Positions 22,156 to 31,516 of a stretch of 64,000 nucleotides of DNA are shown piece by piece; the first letter of the stretch is position 1, and every line of letters begins with the position of its first letter. This DNA is from Sphaerisporangium viridialbum (GTDB taxonomy: Bacteria; Actinomycetota; Actinomycetes; Streptosporangiales; Streptosporangiaceae): the NCBI RefSeq assembly GCF_049674955.1, contig NZ_CP187232.1, positions 9,858,001 to 9,922,000 on the forward strand, in the 5' to 3' direction. A model generated the notes under the pieces. It was not told where the DNA came from. It did no database searches and was given only the letters and a program-made list of their open reading frames with translations. Made by a program: the position numbers and the translations under genes.

Positions 22156-24447
22156 TCAGCCGCGGGCGCCTCCGAAGTTGTCGCCCACCGAGGCCGCCAG
22201 CAGCAGGTACGCCTCCCGCGTGGCCGGCTGCAGCCGGTCGAGGTCGATCTCGGCGCCCTCCTCCAGATGGGGGTCGTAGGGCACGCGGATCACCGCGCGG
22301 CAGCGGGCTGCGAAGTGCGCCTCCAGCCGGTCGAGGTCCACGGTCGACTTCGAGCGCGGCCGCACGCTGCACAGCACCACCGTCGCGGCCTTGACCAGGT
22401 CGGCGTAGTGGTGCGCCTCCAGCCAGTCGAGGGTCGCGGAGGCGGCCCTGGCGCCGTCCACCGAGGGTGAGCTGACCAGCACGAGCTGGTCGGCCAGGCC
22501 GAGGACACCCGACATCGCCGAGTGGAGCAGGCCGGTGCCGCAGTCGGTCAGGCAGATCGAGTAGAAGTTCTCCAGCACCTGGGCGACCGACTGGTAGTCG
22601 GCGGCGCTGAACGCCTCGGACACCGACGGGTCGCGGTCGGAGGCCAGGATCTCCAGCCGCGAGGGCGCCTGCGAGGTGAACGCTCTTATATCGACATATC
22701 GCTTGATCTGCTGCCGCTCGTTGAGCAGATCACGTACGGTCGCCGAGGTCTCCAGCTCCACCTTGTCCGACAAGGTCCCCCGGTCGGGGTTGGCGTCGAC
22801 CGCGATCACCCGGTCTCCCCGTACGGACGCGAGCGTGGCGCCGAGGCCCACGGTCGTGGTCGTCTTGCCCACGCCACCCTTGAGGCTGAGGACGGCCACC
22901 CGGTGATGGCCGGTCGCGACGGGGGTACGGGCGCGCGCGACCAGCTCGCGGCGGCGGCGCACCTCGGGGGACTCACCCGGCTTGATCAGCCCGGCGGAGG
23001 CCTTGAAGACGAGCTTGCGCCAGCCGCCCGCGGGAGCGTTCCTGCGCCCGCGGAGCAACGACACAGGGTCGAGGCTGTCGGCGGTCTGCCTGACGCCGCT
23101 CGCCGCCTTCGCGGCCCCCTGCTGGCGCGTGGAGGTGCCCCAGGCGGGCTGGAGGGGGTGCGCGGGCGGCGGAGACTGCCTGCGGCGCGCCCGGTACGGC
23201 TCGCGCTGCTCCTCGGGCGGCTGCTCCTGCGTCGCCGGCTCGGCCGCCGGGGCGTTCGCGGCCTGTGCCTTCGGCTCGCCGCCGGTGGCGGGCGCCGGTG
23301 GCCGCTTGGCGGGCGGGGCCTTCTCGGGCTCGTACAGCGCGTGCTCCACGCGCGGCACGACGACATCATCGGTGTTGGCGCCGCCCGCTGATACGAAGGC
23401 GTTGAACCGCTCCTGCTCGGGGTCGGCCTCGCCGGTATCCGCCGCCGGGAGCGCGGCCTCGAGCCAGCCGCGCATGGACTGCTCGCCGGTCGCCTCGGGC
23501 TCCGGCTCGTACGGCTTGGACTCCGGCTCGTACAGCTTGGGCTCCGGCTCGTACGGCTTGGGCTCCGGCTCGTACGGCTTGGGCTCTGGCTGGTACGGCT
23601 TGGGCGTGTCGCCCTTGCCGGAGGCGAGGGGCCCCACGGGAACCCAGCCGGAGCCGGTGCCGCCCGGAGGCTCCTCGGTCAGCGAGCCGAACGTGAAGCT
23701 GTCGGTGTCGTCGCTCACGGACTGCTCCTCGGTCCGCGATGCGGCCGACGAAGCGGTAGACGAAGCGGACGAGGCCGGCGGCGGGGAGGTGGATTCACCG
23801 AAGCCGCCGCCGGACTGCGCGGGCCTCTCCCCGAACGCGCCGGCACCGCGCTCACCGAACGCGCCGCCGCCTGACGAAGCCGGCCGGTCGCCGAAGGCGC
23901 CGAAAGCGCCGGCGCCCGACGAAGGAGCACGCTCACCGAAAGCGCCACTCCCGGAAGACGGAGAACGCTCACCGAACGCGCCCGCGCCTGAGGACGGGCT
24001 CCGCTCGCCGAAGGCGCCGCCCGAAGGCGACGAGGTGTCAGAGCGGGAAAGCGGCTCGGACGGCCCGGTGATGGGCGCCGAGAAGGCGCCGGTGTCGCGC
24101 CCACCGCCCGGCGAGGATGGCGCTTCGTCCTTCTTGCCCCAGCCGCCGAGACCCTCGGCCGCCGGTGGACGCAGTTCGGTCGTATCCCCCTTGCCGCGCT
24201 CGGCCGCGGTGTCGTCGGGCTGCGTGGTGCCGTGCGTCGGGTCGCCTGCGGCGCGGAACAGCGGCGACGAGGCCGCCGGGGGCTCCGCGGGAACCATGGC
24301 CCAGGGGTCTTTGGGATATGGCGAGACGACGGTGTCGTCCGCGGTGACGGTCACCGGGACGGGCGCCTCCTCGTTCTCCTTGATGGCGTCGAGCCAGGCG
24401 AGTTGCTCTTCAAGGGAATGAGGATCCTCACGATCGTGTCTTGCCAC
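22156..24447 (-). CDS. MinD/ParA-like ATPase with long disordered repeat-rich N-terminus (EspI-like)
   Basis: 763 residues from GTG 24447 (SD AGGGGGA). About residues 1-480 are Pro/Ser/Gly/Glu-rich and disordered, with tandem AFGER-P-SSG-type repeats (DNA near 23800-24030) and KPYEPEP repeats (near 23500-23610). The C-terminal 250 residues are a MinD fold: VLSLKGGVGKTTTTVGLG (deviant Walker A), DRVIAVDANPDRGTLSDK (A'), and LTDCGTGLLHSAMSG (switch). The layout resembles mycobacterial EspI (ESX-1) and related type VII-linked ATPases, but no ESX gene is near; a localisation or secretion role is inferred. It is divergent from a QOR gene. Confidence 0.85.
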   Translation of the reverse strand: MARHDREDPHSLEEQLAWLDAIKENEEAPVPVTVTADDTVVSPYPKDPWAMVPAEPPAASSPLFRAAGDPTHGTTQPDDTAAERGKGDTTELRPPAAEGLGGWGKKDEAPSSPGGGRDTGAFSAPITGPSEPLSRSDTSSPSGGAFGERSPSSGAGAFGERSPSSGSGAFGERAPSSGAGAFGAFGDRPASSGGGAFGERGAGAFGERPAQSGGGFGESTSPPPASSASSTASSAASRTEEQSVSDDTDSFTFGSLTEEPPGGTGSGWVPVGPLASGKGDTPKPYQPEPKPYEPEPKPYEPEPKLYEPESKPYEPEPEATGEQSMRGWLEAALPAADTGEADPEQERFNAFVSAGGANTDDVVVPRVEHALYEPEKAPPAKRPPAPATGGEPKAQAANAPAAEPATQEQPPEEQREPYRARRRQSPPPAHPLQPAWGTSTRQQGAAKAASGVRQTADSLDPVSLLRGRRNAPAGGWRKLVFKASAGLIKPGESPEVRRRRELVARARTPVATGHHRVAVLSLKGGVGKTTTTVGLGATLASVRGDRVIAVDANPDRGTLSDKVELETSATVRDLLNERQQIKRYVDIRAFTSQAPSRLEILASDRDPSVSEAFSAADYQSVAQVLENFYSICLTDCGTGLLHSAMSGVLGLADQLVLVSSPSVDGARAASATLDWLEAHHYADLVKAATVVLCSVRPRSKSTVDLDRLEAHFAARCRAVIRVPYDPHLEEGAEIDLDRLQPATREAYLLLAASVGDNFGGARG

Positions 24448-24561
24448 CGTGTTCCCCCTCGGGACTGGGCTAAAGGGGCAGCAAATAGATTGAAGATTAC
24501 CGCCCGCAATCACGACCAACGTGGTCAACCGCCGACTTGGCTACCCGGATAGTTTGGGCAC

Positions 24562-25518
24562 ATGCACGCGATCGTTATTTCCCAGCCCGGTGGACCCGAG
24601 GTGCTGGAGTGGCGGGAGGTTCCAGATCCCCGTCCCGCACGAGGAGAAGTGCTGATCGAGGTGGCCGCCGCCGGGGTCAACCGTGCCGACCTGATGCAGC
24701 GGCAGGGGTTCTATCCGCCTCCCCCCGGCGCCCCCGACTTCCCGGGTCTCGAATGCTCAGGAGTGGTCGCCGAGGTCGGCGAGGACGTCGAGGGGTTCGC
24801 CCCGGGGGACGAGGTGTGCGCGCTGCTGGCCGGCGGCGGCTACGCCGAGAAGGTGGCGGTCCCCTGGGAGCAGGTGCTCCCCGCACCCTCCGGGATCACG
24901 CTGGTGGAGGCCGCCGCGCTGCCCGAGGTCGCCTGCACCGTCTGGTCGAACGTCTTCATGACGGCGCGGCTGCGGCGCGGGGAGACGCTGCTGGTCCACG
25001 GCGGCGCGAGCGGCATCGGCACCTGCGCCGTCCAGCTCGCCAAGGCGCTCGGCTCCCACGTCGTCGTCACGGCCGGTACGGCCGAGAAGGTCGCGCGCTG
25101 CCTCGAACTGGGAGCGGACGAGGCGATCAACTACCGCGAGGAGGACTTCGCCGAGAAGGTACGCGCCGACGTGGTCCTCGACATCATGGGCGCGAAGTAC
25201 CTGAGCAAGAACATCTCCGTGCTGAAGACCGGCGGGCGGCTCGCGGTCATCGGCCTCCAGGGCGGCGCCAAGGGTGAGCTCGACCTCGGCGCGATGCTCG
25301 CGAAGCGGGCCTCGATCCACGCCACCGGCCTGCGCAACCGGCCGGTGCCGGAAAAGGGCGCCATCGTCCGGGGGGTCGGCGAGAACGTGTGGCCCCTCGT
25401 GGAGGCGGGAGCGGTACGGCCGGTCGTCCACGCGGTGGTGCCGATGGCCGAGGCAGCGGAGGCCCACCGCATCCTCGAATCCGGTGACCACATCGGGAAA
25501 GTCCTGTTGGCCAGGTGA
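24562..25518 (+). CDS. NAD(P)H quinone oxidoreductase, PIG3/TIGR02824 family
   Basis: 318 residues. GroES-like part: VLIEVAAAGVNRADLMQRQGFYPPPPGAP and FPGLECSGVVAEVG; Rossmann part: LLVHGGASGIGTCAVQLAKALG. These match the p53-induced gene 3-like QOR family, which reduces quinones with NADPH. Length is typical. It is followed 15 bases later by bpa, a conserved neighbour in many actinobacteria, probably on the same transcript. Confidence 0.93.
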   Translation: MHAIVISQPGGPEVLEWREVPDPRPARGEVLIEVAAAGVNRADLMQRQGFYPPPPGAPDFPGLECSGVVAEVGEDVEGFAPGDEVCALLAGGGYAEKVAVPWEQVLPAPSGITLVEAAALPEVACTVWSNVFMTARLRRGETLLVHGGASGIGTCAVQLAKALGSHVVVTAGTAEKVARCLELGADEAINYREEDFAEKVRADVVLDIMGAKYLSKNISVLKTGGRLAVIGLQGGAKGELDLGAMLAKRASIHATGLRNRPVPEKGAIVRGVGENVWPLVEAGAVRPVVHAVVPMAEAAEAHRILESGDHIGKVLLAR

Positions 25519-25533
25519 GCTAGGTTGAATGGC

Positions 25534-26061
25534 ATGAATGCTGAGGAGAGCACCCCGCATATCGTGGTCGTCGGCCCCGATGGCCTGACGGTCGAGGGGG
25601 ACAACGGCGAGCACGACGAGCGCTCGGAGCGCTCGGTCGCCGAGCTGGTGGAGCAGCCCGCGAAGGTCATGCGCATCGGCAGCATGATCCGTCAGCTCCT
25701 TGAGGAGGTCCGCGCGGCGCCTCTCGACGATGCGAGCCGCAAGCGCCTCAAGGACATCCACCAAAGCTCTATCAAGGAGCTGGAAGACGGCCTCGCCCCC
25801 GAGCTCGTCGACGAGCTCGAGCGCCTGTCCCTGCCGTTCACCGGTGGCGACGACAGTCCTCCCCCGAGCGACGCCGAGCTCCGCGTGGCCCATGCCCAGC
25901 TCGTCGGCTGGCTGGAGGGCCTCTTCCACGGCATCCAGACCACGCTGTTCGCCCAGCAGATGGCCGCTCGGGCCCAGCTGGAGCAGATGCGGCGCGCGTT
26001 GCCCGGCGGCATGTCGCAGGAGGAGCAGCCGCCACACCGCGCCTCCGGCCCGTACCTGTAA
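25534..26061 (+). CDS. bpa: Bacterial proteasome activator
   Basis: 175 residues. The core AKVMRIGSMIRQLLEEVRAAPLDDASRKRLKDIH and the helical hairpin HAQLVGWLEGLFHGIQTTLFAQQMAARAQLEQM match Mycobacterium Bpa (PafE, DUF2587), which forms dodecameric rings that open the 20S proteasome gate without ATP. The C-terminus ends GPYL, close to the GQYL/HbYX-like motif needed for docking. ATG 25534 is used; the upstream TTG is unlikely. It implies that the organism has a 20S proteasome elsewhere. Confidence 0.93.
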   Translation: MNAEESTPHIVVVGPDGLTVEGDNGEHDERSERSVAELVEQPAKVMRIGSMIRQLLEEVRAAPLDDASRKRLKDIHQSSIKELEDGLAPELVDELERLSLPFTGGDDSPPPSDAELRVAHAQLVGWLEGLFHGIQTTLFAQQMAARAQLEQMRRALPGGMSQEEQPPHRASGPYL

Positions 26062-26072
26062 GGGGCCCCAGG

Positions 26073-26870
26073 TCACCCGTACAGCTTTTCGAGCACCAGG
26101 GCGACCCCGTCGTCGTCGTTGGCCGCCGTCACGTTCGTGACGGCGGCCAGCACGTCGGGGTGGGCGTTCGCCACGGCGTACGAGGTGCCGGCCCAGCCGA
26201 GCATCGGAAGATCGTTCGGCATGTCCCCGAACGCCACCACCTCGTCCGCGCCGACGAGGTGACGGCTGGCGAGGGTGGCGAGCGCGGTGGCCTTCGTCAC
26301 ACCCCGGGCACTCATCTCGATCAGCGCCCTGCCGCTGGAGTGGGTCGCCGTAAGCAGGTCGCCCACGACCTCCGTGACGATGATGTGAAGCAGGTCGGGG
26401 TCCATGTCGTGGTGGAAGGCCAGAAGCTTGGCGCAGGGCCGCGAGATCAGCTTCGCGGCGGCCACGTGGCGCCCCAAGGAATCACGACTGTCCCAGCCGC
26501 CGAGCCCGAACCCTCTCTCATGGGCGAACCCGCCTTCGTACTCGACGGAGAAGCTGAGCTCGGGAAGCCTGCCGCGCAAACGCCCCACGGCCTCTGAGAG
26601 CACTTCAGGATCGATGAGGTGGGACTCCACGATGCGTTCGGTGTGCAGGTCGTAGACGAGCGCCCCGTTGGCGCAGATGGCGAGCCCGCGGTGGCGCACG
26701 GCGCCGGCGACGATGCCCATCCAGCGGGGCGGCCGGCCGGTGACGAACACGAGAACCGCGCCCGCCTGTTCGACGAGCGCGAACGCGGCCGCCGTGCGCG
26801 GTGAGACGGTGCCGTCCGACCGCAGGGCGGTGCCGTCCAGGTCGGTGGCGACGAGTCTGGGGCTGACCAT
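26073..26870 (-). CDS. HAD-superfamily hydrolase, Cof/IIB type
   Basis: 265 residues with all four HAD motifs: ATDLDGTAL (nucleophile Asp), VFVTGRPP (motif II Thr), KATALATLA (motif III Lys) and GDMPNDLPML (acidic motif IV). The Cof-type cap lies between residues 85 and 190. It is probably a sugar-phosphate or cofactor phosphatase; substrate unknown. It is convergent with bpa and ends 11 bases after it. Confidence 0.92.
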   Translation of the reverse strand: MVSPRLVATDLDGTALRSDGTVSPRTAAAFALVEQAGAVLVFVTGRPPRWMGIVAGAVRHRGLAICANGALVYDLHTERIVESHLIDPEVLSEAVGRLRGRLPELSFSVEYEGGFAHERGFGLGGWDSRDSLGRHVAAAKLISRPCAKLLAFHHDMDPDLLHIIVTEVVGDLLTATHSSGRALIEMSARGVTKATALATLASRHLVGADEVVAFGDMPNDLPMLGWAGTSYAVANAHPDVLAAVTNVTAANDDDGVALVLEKLYG

Positions 26871-27107
26871 AACAACGTCTAGTTTGCCCTGTGCTGGGCA
26901 CAGGTCCGGCGTCAGCCCAGAGAGTAAAAGAATCTCGCCAGGAGGGGGAACAAAGGCGCTCCGATGGTGTTAGATGTGGTGGCGTTGTATTAGCTGAACC
27001 CGATGTGCAGAACCAGCTTGACTGTCTGAGCGGCCCCGGGAAGCTGTGCGACACAACCCGGGGTTCGCGAGGTGTGAACCCCAAGATCAATTGCAGGGAG
27101 AGCTTTA
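26871..27107. other. Long leader region of cspA
   Basis: No gene in these 237 bases. On the plus strand it should contain the cspA promoter and a 5' leader (cold-shock mRNAs usually have long structured leaders); GTTGTATTAG (26984-26993) is a plausible promoter part. GGGAG just before ATG 27108 is the ribosome-binding site. Confidence 0.5.
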
Positions 27108-27311
27108 ATGGCTCAGGGAACCGTCAAGTGGTTCAACGCCGAGAAGGGCTACGGATTCATCGCTCCGGACGGTGAAGCTCCGGATGTCTTCGTGCACTTC
27201 TCCGAGATCGTCGGCAACGGCTACCGCAGCCTCGAAGACGGCCAGCGCGTCGAGTTCGAGGTCACGCAGGGGCAGAAGGGCCCGCAGGCGTCGCAGGTCC
27301 GCGCCGTCTGA
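27108..27311 (+). CDS. cspA: Cold-shock protein CspA family
   Basis: 67 residues, the standard CSD size. RNP1 KGYGFIAPD and RNP2 DVFVHFSEI bind single-stranded nucleic acid; GTVKWFNAEKG is the family start. It acts as an RNA chaperone. A strong hairpin follows the stop at once. The long leader suggests post-transcriptional control. Confidence 0.97.
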   Translation: MAQGTVKWFNAEKGYGFIAPDGEAPDVFVHFSEIVGNGYRSLEDGQRVEFEVTQGQKGPQASQVRAV

Positions 27312-27324
27312 CCACTGACACACA

Positions 27325-27359
27325 GAAGGCGGGGTTCGCGTCAGGCGAGCCCCGCCTTC
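27325..27359 (+). terminator. cspA terminator
   Basis: GAAGGCGGGG / CCCCGCCTTC 10-bp stem extended through TTCGC / GCGA, 14 bases past the stop. Confidence 0.85.
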
Positions 27360-27419
27360 GTGTCGTATAACGAGCCGCCGGTTCTGACAAAGCGGACATA
27401 CGTAACAGACGACGCAAGA

Positions 27420-27456
27420 GTAAGCCGCTTACCCGCAAGTCGGATAAGCGACTTAC
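27420..27456 (-). terminator. serS terminator
   Basis: GTAAGCCGCTTA and TAAGCGACTTAC pair with one mismatch; lies 16 bases beyond the serS stop on the minus strand. Confidence 0.7.
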
Positions 27457-27471
27457 CCCGCTGAAACAGAC

Positions 27472-28734
27472 CTACTTGACCGGCTCCAGGACGTCCAGTC
27501 CGACATATGGGCGCAGCGCCTTGGGAACCACGACGGAGCCGTCGGCCTGCTGGTGGTTCTCCAGAATGGCCACGATCCACCGTGTGGTCGCCAGGGTGCC
27601 GTTGAGGGTGGCGACGTGCCTGGGCTTCTCCTCGGCGTCCCGGTAGCGCACAGCGAGCCGCCTGGCCTGGAACTCGGTGCAGTTGGACGTGGAGGTCAGC
27701 TCCAGGTAGCGGTTCTGCGTCGGGAGCCACGCCTCGCAGTCGAACTTCCTGGCGGCGCTCGAACCGAGGTCGCCCGCGGCGGTGTCGATCACGCGGTACG
27801 GGAGCTCGACCTTGGTCAGCATCTCCTTCTCCCACTCGAGAAGGCGGGCGTGCTCCTCACGCGCGTCCTCAGGGCGGCAGTAGGAGAACATCTCGACCTT
27901 GTCGAACTGATGGACCCGGATGATGCCCCGCGTGTCCTTGCCGTACGACCCCGCCTCGCGCCGGAAGCACGACGACCACCCGGCATAGCGCATCGGGAGG
28001 GACTTCCCGTCGAGGATCTCGTCGGAGTGGTAGGCGGCCATGGGGGCCTCCGAGGTGCCGACGAGGTAGAGGTCGTCGGCCTCCAGCCGGTAGACCTCCG
28101 AAGCGTGCGAGCCGAGGAAGCCCGTGCCCGCCATCGCCTCGGGCTTGAGCAGCACAGGGGTGATCATCGGCGTGAAGCCCGCCTCGATCGCCTGCTGCAT
28201 GGCCATGTTGAGCAGGCCGAGCTGCAGCCTGGCCCCGGCGCCGGTCAGGAAGAAGAACCGGGCCCCCGACACCTTGGCGCCGCGCTCGGTGTCGATCGCA
28301 CCGAGCATCTCGCCGAGCTCCAGGTGGTCGCGGGGGGTGAAGTCGAAGCTCGGCTTCTCCCCGACCTCCTCAAGCACGACGTAGTCGTCCTCGCCGCCGG
28401 CGGGGGCGCCCTCCTCGATGATGTTGGGCACGGCCATCAGCAGCCCGTCGAGCTCCTTGCCGAGCTTCTCGGCCTCGGCCTCGGCGCCCTTCACGTTGAC
28501 GGCGAGCGCCTTGGCCCGCGCGAGCAGCGCGACCCGCTCGTCGCCGGAGGACGTGGACACCGACTTGCCGACGCTCTTCTGCTCCGCGCGCAGCGACTCA
28601 TAGCCGCTCAGCGCGCTTCTGCGGCGTTCATCCAGGTCGAGCAGCGTGTCGACGACGGAGTCGTCCTCACCGCGGGCACGCTGCGACGCCCGTAGCCGGT
28701 CCGGGTCCTCACGAAGGGTACGCAGGTCAATCAC
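27472..28734 (-). CDS. serS: Seryl-tRNA synthetase
   Basis: 420 residues, typical. An N-terminal coiled-coil arm (about 30-105, rich in Arg/Glu/Ala) contacts the long variable arm of tRNA-Ser, followed by the class II core: motif 2 CFRREAGSYGKDTRGIIRVHQFDKVE and motif 3 GTLATTRWIVAILENHQ, with TSEAPMAAYHSDEIL in the serine pocket. It attaches serine to tRNA-Ser and tRNA-Sec. GTG start at 28734, no SD seen. Two of its tRNA substrates are encoded in this window. Upstream is pheA in the same direction. Confidence 0.97.
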   Translation of the reverse strand: MIDLRTLREDPDRLRASQRARGEDDSVVDTLLDLDERRRSALSGYESLRAEQKSVGKSVSTSSGDERVALLARAKALAVNVKGAEAEAEKLGKELDGLLMAVPNIIEEGAPAGGEDDYVVLEEVGEKPSFDFTPRDHLELGEMLGAIDTERGAKVSGARFFFLTGAGARLQLGLLNMAMQQAIEAGFTPMITPVLLKPEAMAGTGFLGSHASEVYRLEADDLYLVGTSEAPMAAYHSDEILDGKSLPMRYAGWSSCFRREAGSYGKDTRGIIRVHQFDKVEMFSYCRPEDAREEHARLLEWEKEMLTKVELPYRVIDTAAGDLGSSAARKFDCEAWLPTQNRYLELTSTSNCTEFQARRLAVRYRDAEEKPRHVATLNGTLATTRWIVAILENHQQADGSVVVPKALRPYVGLDVLEPVK

Positions 28735-28796
28735 GTAACAAAGGCTACCGATGTCCGAGCGGCGCTCGCGCGCCTATTGCCACCGGATGTGATCTG

Positions 28797-29717
28797 TCAC
28801 ACCTGTCCCGTGCGGATAGCGGCGAGCCAGCCGGCCGCCTCGGCGAAGTCCGGGTCGGTCGTGCCCCTCTTGAGCTGCGGCGAGAGCCGGTCGGCCCGGG
28901 GGTAGCTGCCGAGGAAGCGCACATCGTCCGACAGCCTGCGCAGGCCGGAAAGCGCCTCGCCGACGCGGGCCTCCACGACGTGGCCCTCGGCGTCGAAGTG
29001 GAAGAAATAGCGCCCGATGCCGTCGCCGGTCGGCCGCGACTCGATGCGGGTCAGGTTGACCCCGCGCACCGCGAACTCGCTCAGCATCTCCAGCAGCGCG
29101 CCCGGGTGGTCGTCGCGGAGGAAGGCGACCAGGGACGTGCGGTCGGCTCCGGTCGGCTCGGGCAGCGGCCCCGGACGGGAGACGCGGACGAACCTCGTGA
29201 CGGTGTCGTCGCGGTCGCCCATGCGCGACGCCAGCTCGACCAGCCCGTAGTGCTCGCCCGCGATGGCCGGGCCGATCGCCGCGTCGTACGGCGATCCGGA
29301 CATCGAGACCTCCAGCGCGGCGGCGGCCGTCGACGGCGCGGCGACGACCACGGCGTCGGGCAGCTCGCGGGCCAGGAAGTTGCGGCACTGGGTGATCGCG
29401 GCCGGGTGGGTGTAGACCCGCTTGATGTGCGGCATCGCGGTGCCGGGCCGCACGAGCAGCGAGAACTCCACGGGCAGCAGCAGCTCGGCGGTGATCAGGA
29501 GCGGTTCGCCCCAGGCCAGCTCGTCGAGCGTGACGGTGATCGCGCCCTCGACGGAGTTCTCCAGGGGGACGACGGCGCCGTCGGCCTCGCCACTTCGCGC
29601 GGCTTCCAGCGCCGCCGTGACATTGGCACAGGGCAGACGCTCGGAATCCGGTGCGAGGATCCGCAGGGCCGCTTCGCAGAAGGTGCCCTCGGGTCCGAGG
29701 TAGGCGAGTTTCGGCAT
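28797..29717 (-). CDS. pheA: Prephenate dehydratase
   Basis: 306 residues. Catalytic domain: YLGPEGTFCEAAL, VVPLENSVEGAI and the ...RDDTVTRFV motif with the catalytic Thr; the ACT regulatory domain (about 205-280) has HPGALLEMLSEFAVRGVNLTRIESRP, where phenylalanine binds. It converts prephenate to phenylpyruvate. Monofunctional, as in actinobacteria. ATG 29717 is the family start (MPKLAYLGPEG); an upstream frame to 29816 is not conserved. It precedes serS by about 60 bases, a frequent neighbour. Confidence 0.96.
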   Translation of the reverse strand: MPKLAYLGPEGTFCEAALRILAPDSERLPCANVTAALEAARSGEADGAVVPLENSVEGAITVTLDELAWGEPLLITAELLLPVEFSLLVRPGTAMPHIKRVYTHPAAITQCRNFLARELPDAVVVAAPSTAAAALEVSMSGSPYDAAIGPAIAGEHYGLVELASRMGDRDDTVTRFVRVSRPGPLPEPTGADRTSLVAFLRDDHPGALLEMLSEFAVRGVNLTRIESRPTGDGIGRYFFHFDAEGHVVEARVGEALSGLRRLSDDVRFLGSYPRADRLSPQLKRGTTDPDFAEAAGWLAAIRTGQV

Positions 29718-29769
29718 ACCAGAGAGGTTACCGGCCACCGGCCCACCCCTACCCGGCATATTTACGCCT

Positions 29770-31206
29770 TTACCCAATTTTACGTGGGACGACATGGGGG
29801 CTGGTCGTGTCCACACCGCCCGTGCCTCGGTCGCCGGTGGTACGGGCGGCGGTGGCTTGGGGCCCGCTCGTACGGCGGGCGAGGAGCCACACGACGCCGA
29901 TCGCCCCGAGCCCGAAGGCGTCCTGGACGATGCGCCCGGCGACGGGGCTGAGCACGGGGATCCCCGCGGCGCGCAGCGAGACGCCCCACCAGGGGATCGG
30001 CAGCACGTAGTAGATCCAGACGGCGGCGGGCACCCAGAGCCAGGCTAGACGCTTCCACAGGCCCGCGGGAGGGGCTCCAGCGACCGGAACGGCCTGTTCT
30101 CGGTGCACGGTCTCGTCGCCTTCAGGGGTGCCCTTCACGCCTTCAGGGAGTGGAGCGGCACCGAGCCGGGATCCGGCGAGCGCGGCGAGGGCCACGACCA
30201 CCCAGGCGAGGTGGTGGATCCAGGCGACCGGTGAGAGCAGCACGGCCATCAGGCCCGTCAGCGCCACGGCGGTCATCCGGTCGCCTTCGCGCAAGGCCCT
30301 GCGGGCGTGGCGGAAGCCGTACCAGGCAACGACGGCCACCAGCGCGAGCCAGAGCACCGAGGTGAGCCATCCGGGCAGGTAGAGGCGGAGCAGCATCCCA
30401 CGGATCGACTGGTTGGTCGTGGAGGTGTTGGACCCCACGCGATCGGAGTCCAGCAGGGCGGAGAACCAGAAGGCGGTGGAGTCCTGCGGGATCACGAGAA
30501 AGGGCAGCACCGTCAGCAGCGCCGTGGTGAACGCGGCCATGAAGAAGGTCTTCCGCTGCTCGGGCAGGCCGTCTTTTCCAAAGCCGGTGATCAGCAGATA
30601 TATCAGGAAGACGCCGGGAGTGAGCTTGACCGCCGTGGCGAGCCCGATCAGCATGCCGCGCGGCCACCAGGGCCTGCGGGCGACGCAGTCGACCAGGCAG
30701 AGCATCACCAGCAGGATGTCGACCTGGCCGAACCGCACCTGGTCTCTGATCGGCATGAGATACATGCACGCCACCGCGAGCACCCCGGCCGGCACGGCGA
30801 CCGCCCACCCCCGCAGGCCGGGACGTACGAGATGCTCCGCGCGCGCGAGAAGCTCCCGGAAGCTGTACCAGACCGTCACGATGAGGCAGGCCAGGACTCC
30901 GGCGGTCCACGCCCACTGGGCCGCGGGCCAGGACATCGCGGCCAGCGGGGTGGCCAGCAGCGCGGCGATCGGCGGGTAGGTGAACGGCAGCAGCTGGGGC
31001 GCGGGAGTGATCACGTCATAGACCGGGAGCCCCCGCAGGACGCTCTCGCCGCCGGTGCGGTAGACGTCCAGGTCGACGAGGCGCTGATCGGCGGGATTGG
31101 TCAGCCAGTAACTCACCAGCGGGACGGCGGCCACGCCGACGATCAGCAAGATGAGCGGCCATGTCCACCACCGCCGCCCGGCCACCGACCTCTCACCAGT
31201 CCCCAC
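29770..31206 (-). CDS. GT87/DUF2029 polyprenol-phosphate-mannose-type mannosyltransferase
   Basis: 478 residues with roughly ten membrane helices. LVDLDVYRTGGESVLRGLPVYD with the conserved acidic residue in the first extracytoplasmic loop and PFTYPPIAALL are the DUF2029 (GT87) signature; VRFGQVDILLVMLCLVD is the second conserved part. Family members in mycobacteria (PimE, MptC) transfer mannose from polyprenyl-phosphomannose to lipoglycans. A hydrophilic insert (about 355-390) is lineage-specific. GTG start. Nearby GT2 and second C-type transferase suggest an envelope glycan theme. Confidence 0.88.
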   Translation of the reverse strand: MGTGERSVAGRRWWTWPLILLIVGVAAVPLVSYWLTNPADQRLVDLDVYRTGGESVLRGLPVYDVITPAPQLLPFTYPPIAALLATPLAAMSWPAAQWAWTAGVLACLIVTVWYSFRELLARAEHLVRPGLRGWAVAVPAGVLAVACMYLMPIRDQVRFGQVDILLVMLCLVDCVARRPWWPRGMLIGLATAVKLTPGVFLIYLLITGFGKDGLPEQRKTFFMAAFTTALLTVLPFLVIPQDSTAFWFSALLDSDRVGSNTSTTNQSIRGMLLRLYLPGWLTSVLWLALVAVVAWYGFRHARRALREGDRMTAVALTGLMAVLLSPVAWIHHLAWVVVALAALAGSRLGAAPLPEGVKGTPEGDETVHREQAVPVAGAPPAGLWKRLAWLWVPAAVWIYYVLPIPWWGVSLRAAGIPVLSPVAGRIVQDAFGLGAIGVVWLLARRTSGPQATAARTTGDRGTGGVDTTSPHVVPRKIG

Positions 31207-31250
31207 GACGTGGCAGGCTACCGCCTACCCTCCCGAAACCCGACCCTCGA

Positions 31251-31466
31251 TCCACCCTCCCCAACCCGGGTCCGCCATCCACCCTCCCCAACCCGGGTCC
31301 GCCATCCACCCTCCCCAACCCGGGTCCGCCATCCACCCTCCCAAAACCCGACCCGCGCCCGGCCCTCGCGAAACCCGACCCGCCATCCACCCTCCCAATC
31401 CCGACCTCCGCCCGGGCCTCGCGAAACCCGAGCCGCCATCCACCCTTTCGAAAACCGACCCGTGAC
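31251..31466. repeat. 27-bp tandem repeat array in the divergent promoter region
   Basis: Three perfect 27-bp units (TCCACCCTCCCCAACCCGGG plus TCCGCCA) at 31251-31331, then four or five decayed units to about 31466. It fills most of the space between the GT87 gene and the large membrane protein, so promoter spacing may vary with copy number. Confidence 0.9.
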
Positions 31467-31516
31467 CCACTCTCGCGCCGCGATCCGGGTCCACAGTCGC
31501 CGCCCTTCCCTCCGGG

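Noticed and set aside
22982..24421. 479-residue plus-strand frame opposite the MinD-like gene
   Set aside because: It mirrors the repeat-rich N-terminus of the real gene, with Pro/Ser/Gly composition expected from the complementary strand of GC-rich repeats.
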